The notes beneath the pieces were generated by a model. It was not told the origin of the DNA. It saw only the letters and a list, made by a program, of their open reading frames with translations, and searched no databases. Both the position numbers and the translations under genes were made by a program. 60,112 nt of DNA from Cellulosimicrobium composti (GTDB lineage: Bacteria > Actinomycetota > Actinomycetes > Actinomycetales > Cellulomonadaceae): positions 1 to 60,112 of the forward strand of contig NZ_WMKA01000022.1 in NCBI RefSeq assembly GCF_009711085.1. The letters run 5' to 3'. How positions within the stretch are numbered: the first letter of the stretch is position 1; each line of letters begins with the position of its first letter. This document shows positions 58,207 through 60,112 of the stretch, piece by piece.

Positions 58207-60112
58207 ATGGCGTCGGTCGAGCCGCGTGCCGAGCCGGAGGGCGCCGTCGGCGCGACGGACGCCTCCGAACCGACGCGCGCCCGGACCACCGTCCCCGACG
58301 TCCCGCCGTCCACGGTCCCGCGCCCCGCGGTCGAGCGGCTCGTGGGCGCCGCCCGGACGCGGCGGCTCACGCTCGTCTCCGCCGGTCCCGGATGGGGCAA
58401 GACCACCGTCACGGCGCGATGGGCGCGCGGTGGCGCAGGCGTCCGCGTCGCGTGGCTGACGCTCGAGCCGTTCGACGACAAGCCCGCCGCGTTCTGGTCG
58501 GACGTCCTCGCCGCGCTGCGCGCCGCGGACGCCGTGCCTCCGGGCCACCCGCTCGAGTCGCTCGTCGTGCCGCCGCGTCTGACCCCGGCCCTCCTGCGGC
58601 GGATCCTCGGCGCGATCGAGCTGTTGCCCGAGCCCGTCGTGCTCGTGCTCGACGACTTCCACCACGCGGCGTGCGCGGCCGTCGCGGAGACGGTGGACGA
58701 CCTGCTGCGCTACCCCCTGCCGCTGCACCTCGTGGTGCTCACGCGCGTCGACCCGCTCCTGCGGCTCCAGACGCTTCGCGCACGCGGCGAGGTGGCCGAG
58801 GTCGGCGCGGCCGACCTCGCGTTCGGCGCCGCGGACGTCGTGGCGCTGGCTCTCGCCTCGGGCCGGGGGCTCGACCCCCACGGCGTGGACCGCGTGCTCG
58901 ACGAGACGGGCGGCTGGGCCGTCGGGGTCCGCCTGCGCGTCGAGGCGGACGACGCCGCGAGCCGTGCGCGCGCGGACCGCTCGGCCGCGGAGTTCCTCCT
59001 CGCGGAGGTCCTCGACCGCCAGGAGCCCGCGACGCGGCGCTTCCTGCTGCGGACGAGCGTCACGTCGGCGGTGTGCCCCGACCTCGCGGCCGACCTCGCC
59101 CCGGGGGCCCCGGCGGGACGCCTGCTGCCCGGTCTCGCGGCAGCAGACGGGTTCGTCACGACCGCGGGCGAGGGCCGCACCTGGTACCGGTACCACCCCC
59201 TCCTGCGCGAGATGCTCGTGAGCGAGCTCCGCGTCGAGGACCCCGTGGGCCTGCGCGACGCGCACCGCGCCGCGGCCCGGTGGTTCGCCCGCGAGGGCGA
59301 GTCGCTGCGCGCGCTCGAGCACGCGGTCGCCGCGCAGGACTGGGGGCTGGTCGGCACGGTCTTCGTCGAGGGCGCGGCCGCGCAGCTCGCGGGGCCGCAC
59401 CGCGAGAGCGTGGCCGAGGCGCTGCGCCGCGTGCCGTACGCGGACCTCCTGCCGGACGCCGGCCTGGCCCTGTGCGCGGCGTCGCTCGCCTACGCCGAGG
59501 AGCGGTTCGACGCGGCCCGGCGGCACGCCGCGCTCGCGCGCGAGCTGCTCGACCCCGTGCGCGAGCCCGCCGCGGCGGTCCTCCTGGAGCTGCTCGACGC
59601 GTCGACCGCGCGCGCGACGGGCGACGTGCGCGGGCTCGCGACGGCCGCGGGCGCCGCGCTGGCCGTCGCGGAGGCCGCGCCCTACCCGTTCCCGGCGCTC
59701 GACACCTACCGCGGGCTCGCCGCGGCGCAGCGCGCCGCGGGCCTGGCCTGGTGCTCGGTCGGCCCGGAGCGGTCGGGCACGCTCCTGGCGGGCGCACCCG
59801 GGCCGTCCTCGACCCGCGCGTGGCGGGCCCCCCAGCTGTTCGCCCTCGGGGCCCGCGCGGCGGCGGCGCTGCTCGCCGTCGCCGAGGGCCGTCTCGACGA
59901 CGGCGACGCGACCGCGCGTGCCGTCCTCGCGGAGGCCGAGCCCCGCGGGTGGGACGGGTACGCGCACGTCCGCACCGCGCACGCGGCCCGCGCGTGGGTG
60001 CGCTACCTCCGCGCGGACGACGAGGGCCTCGACCGCGCCCTCGCGCACGCGCTCGCCGCCGACGCCGGGGGTCGCGAGCCGGCGTCGGGCGCGGCGGTCC
60101 GCCTGCTCCAGG
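58207..60112 (+). CDS. MalT/LuxR-type ATP-dependent transcriptional regulator (3' end beyond window)
   Basis: At least 635 codons are open to the window end with no stop. The P-loop ATPase domain has Walker A AGPGWGKTT (about residues 59-67) and Walker B VVLVLDDFHH. The winged-helix stretch YRYHPLLREMLVSELR follows, then TPR-like repeats (ALCAASLAYAEERFDAARRHAALARELL). This is the STAND architecture of MalT-like LAL regulators, whose C-terminal LuxR DNA-binding domain would lie past 60112. A TAGCCT box 10 bases before the ATG suggests a leaderless transcript. These regulators are activated by a small-molecule inducer; the target genes are unknown. Confidence 0.87.
   Translation, partial: MASVEPRAEPEGAVGATDASEPTRARTTVPDVPPSTVPRPAVERLVGAARTRRLTLVSAGPGWGKTTVTARWARGGAGVRVAWLTLEPFDDKPAAFWSDVLAALRAADAVPPGHPLESLVVPPRLTPALLRRILGAIELLPEPVVLVLDDFHHAACAAVAETVDDLLRYPLPLHLVVLTRVDPLLRLQTLRARGEVAEVGAADLAFGAADVVALALASGRGLDPHGVDRVLDETGGWAVGVRLRVEADDAASRARADRSAAEFLLAEVLDRQEPATRRFLLRTSVTSAVCPDLAADLAPGAPAGRLLPGLAAADGFVTTAGEGRTWYRYHPLLREMLVSELRVEDPVGLRDAHRAAARWFAREGESLRALEHAVAAQDWGLVGTVFVEGAAAQLAGPHRESVAEALRRVPYADLLPDAGLALCAASLAYAEERFDAARRHAALARELLDPVREPAAAVLLELLDASTARATGDVRGLATAAGAALAVAEAAPYPFPALDTYRGLAAAQRAAGLAWCSVGPERSGTLLAGAPGPSSTRAWRAPQLFALGARAAAALLAVAEGRLDDGDATARAVLAEAEPRGWDGYAHVRTAHAARAWVRYLRADDEGLDRALAHALAADAGGREPASGAAVRLLQ

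Overview
The window is about 60 kb of very GC-rich DNA with strong GC3 bias, Shine-Dalgarno-led and GTG-started genes and many 4-bp ATGA/GTGA overlaps. The gene content (DUF3618 and phage-holin-like stress genes, caa3-type CtaG, DUF2243, DUF4383, non-haem Mn catalase, large secreted sugar dehydrogenases) fits an actinomycete of the Micrococcales, of the Cellulosimicrobium/Cellulomonas/Isoptericola kind. That placement is an inference from style and content, not from a marker gene. No rRNA, tRNA or CRISPR array was recognised.

Layout. 1-4087 is chromosomal backbone: the tail of an Ig-like surface protein, an APC amino-acid permease, and a nucleotide-sugar operon with a UDP-glucuronate decarboxylase-like enzyme followed by UDP-glucose 6-dehydrogenase (UGDH). 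UGDH is cut at codon 238. Its missing C-terminal half, with the catalytic-cysteine motif, resumes in frame at 24877. The roughly 20.8 kb between (4084-24878) is an inserted island bounded by CGAT on both sides. Its edges carry decayed genes (a frameshifted, truncated tnpB-like gene on the left, a broken sigma-like gene on the right) and an orphan AAA ATPase.

The intact cargo of the island is one long, tightly packed rightward series: a LacI regulator, two tandem ureohydrolases of about 400 residues with histidine-rich N-termini, a peptide/nickel-type binding lipoprotein, an MFS transporter, two further peptide/nickel-type ABC modules with fused double ATPases, and an ornithine acetyltransferase (ArgJ/OAT2-like). 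CG-centred palindromes lie in the lacI-ureohydrolase gap. Together these suggest import and amidino-hydrolysis of a guanidino compound with acetyl transfer to or from an ornithine-like product. The same families (amidinohydrolase, OAT, OppA-type proteins) recur in clavulanic-acid clusters, but the beta-lactam core genes are absent. This is the best candidate here for an undescribed system.

24879-60112 returns to backbone: a metallo-beta-lactamase-fold hydrolase; a 1258-residue secreted fusion (sugar dehydrogenase propeller, PKD, TIM barrel); a three-gene cell-envelope/stress operon; a haem-oxygenase-like diiron enzyme, glycosyltransferase and CDGSH protein in overlapping order; an SDR/DUF2231 pair; Mn catalase, DUF4383 protein and cytochrome P450; CtaG/DUF2243; a leftward operon of sugar-binding protein, two CUT1 permeases, a frameshifted zinc dehydrogenase and an FAD oxidoreductase; a FUSC-like membrane protein; a second large secreted sugar dehydrogenase (1298 residues) under a promoter whose spacer holds a GC-centred palindrome; a DUF6325 protein; two membrane proteins; and the first 635 codons of a MalT/LuxR-type ATPase regulator cut by the window end. 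Several hairpin terminators separate convergent units.
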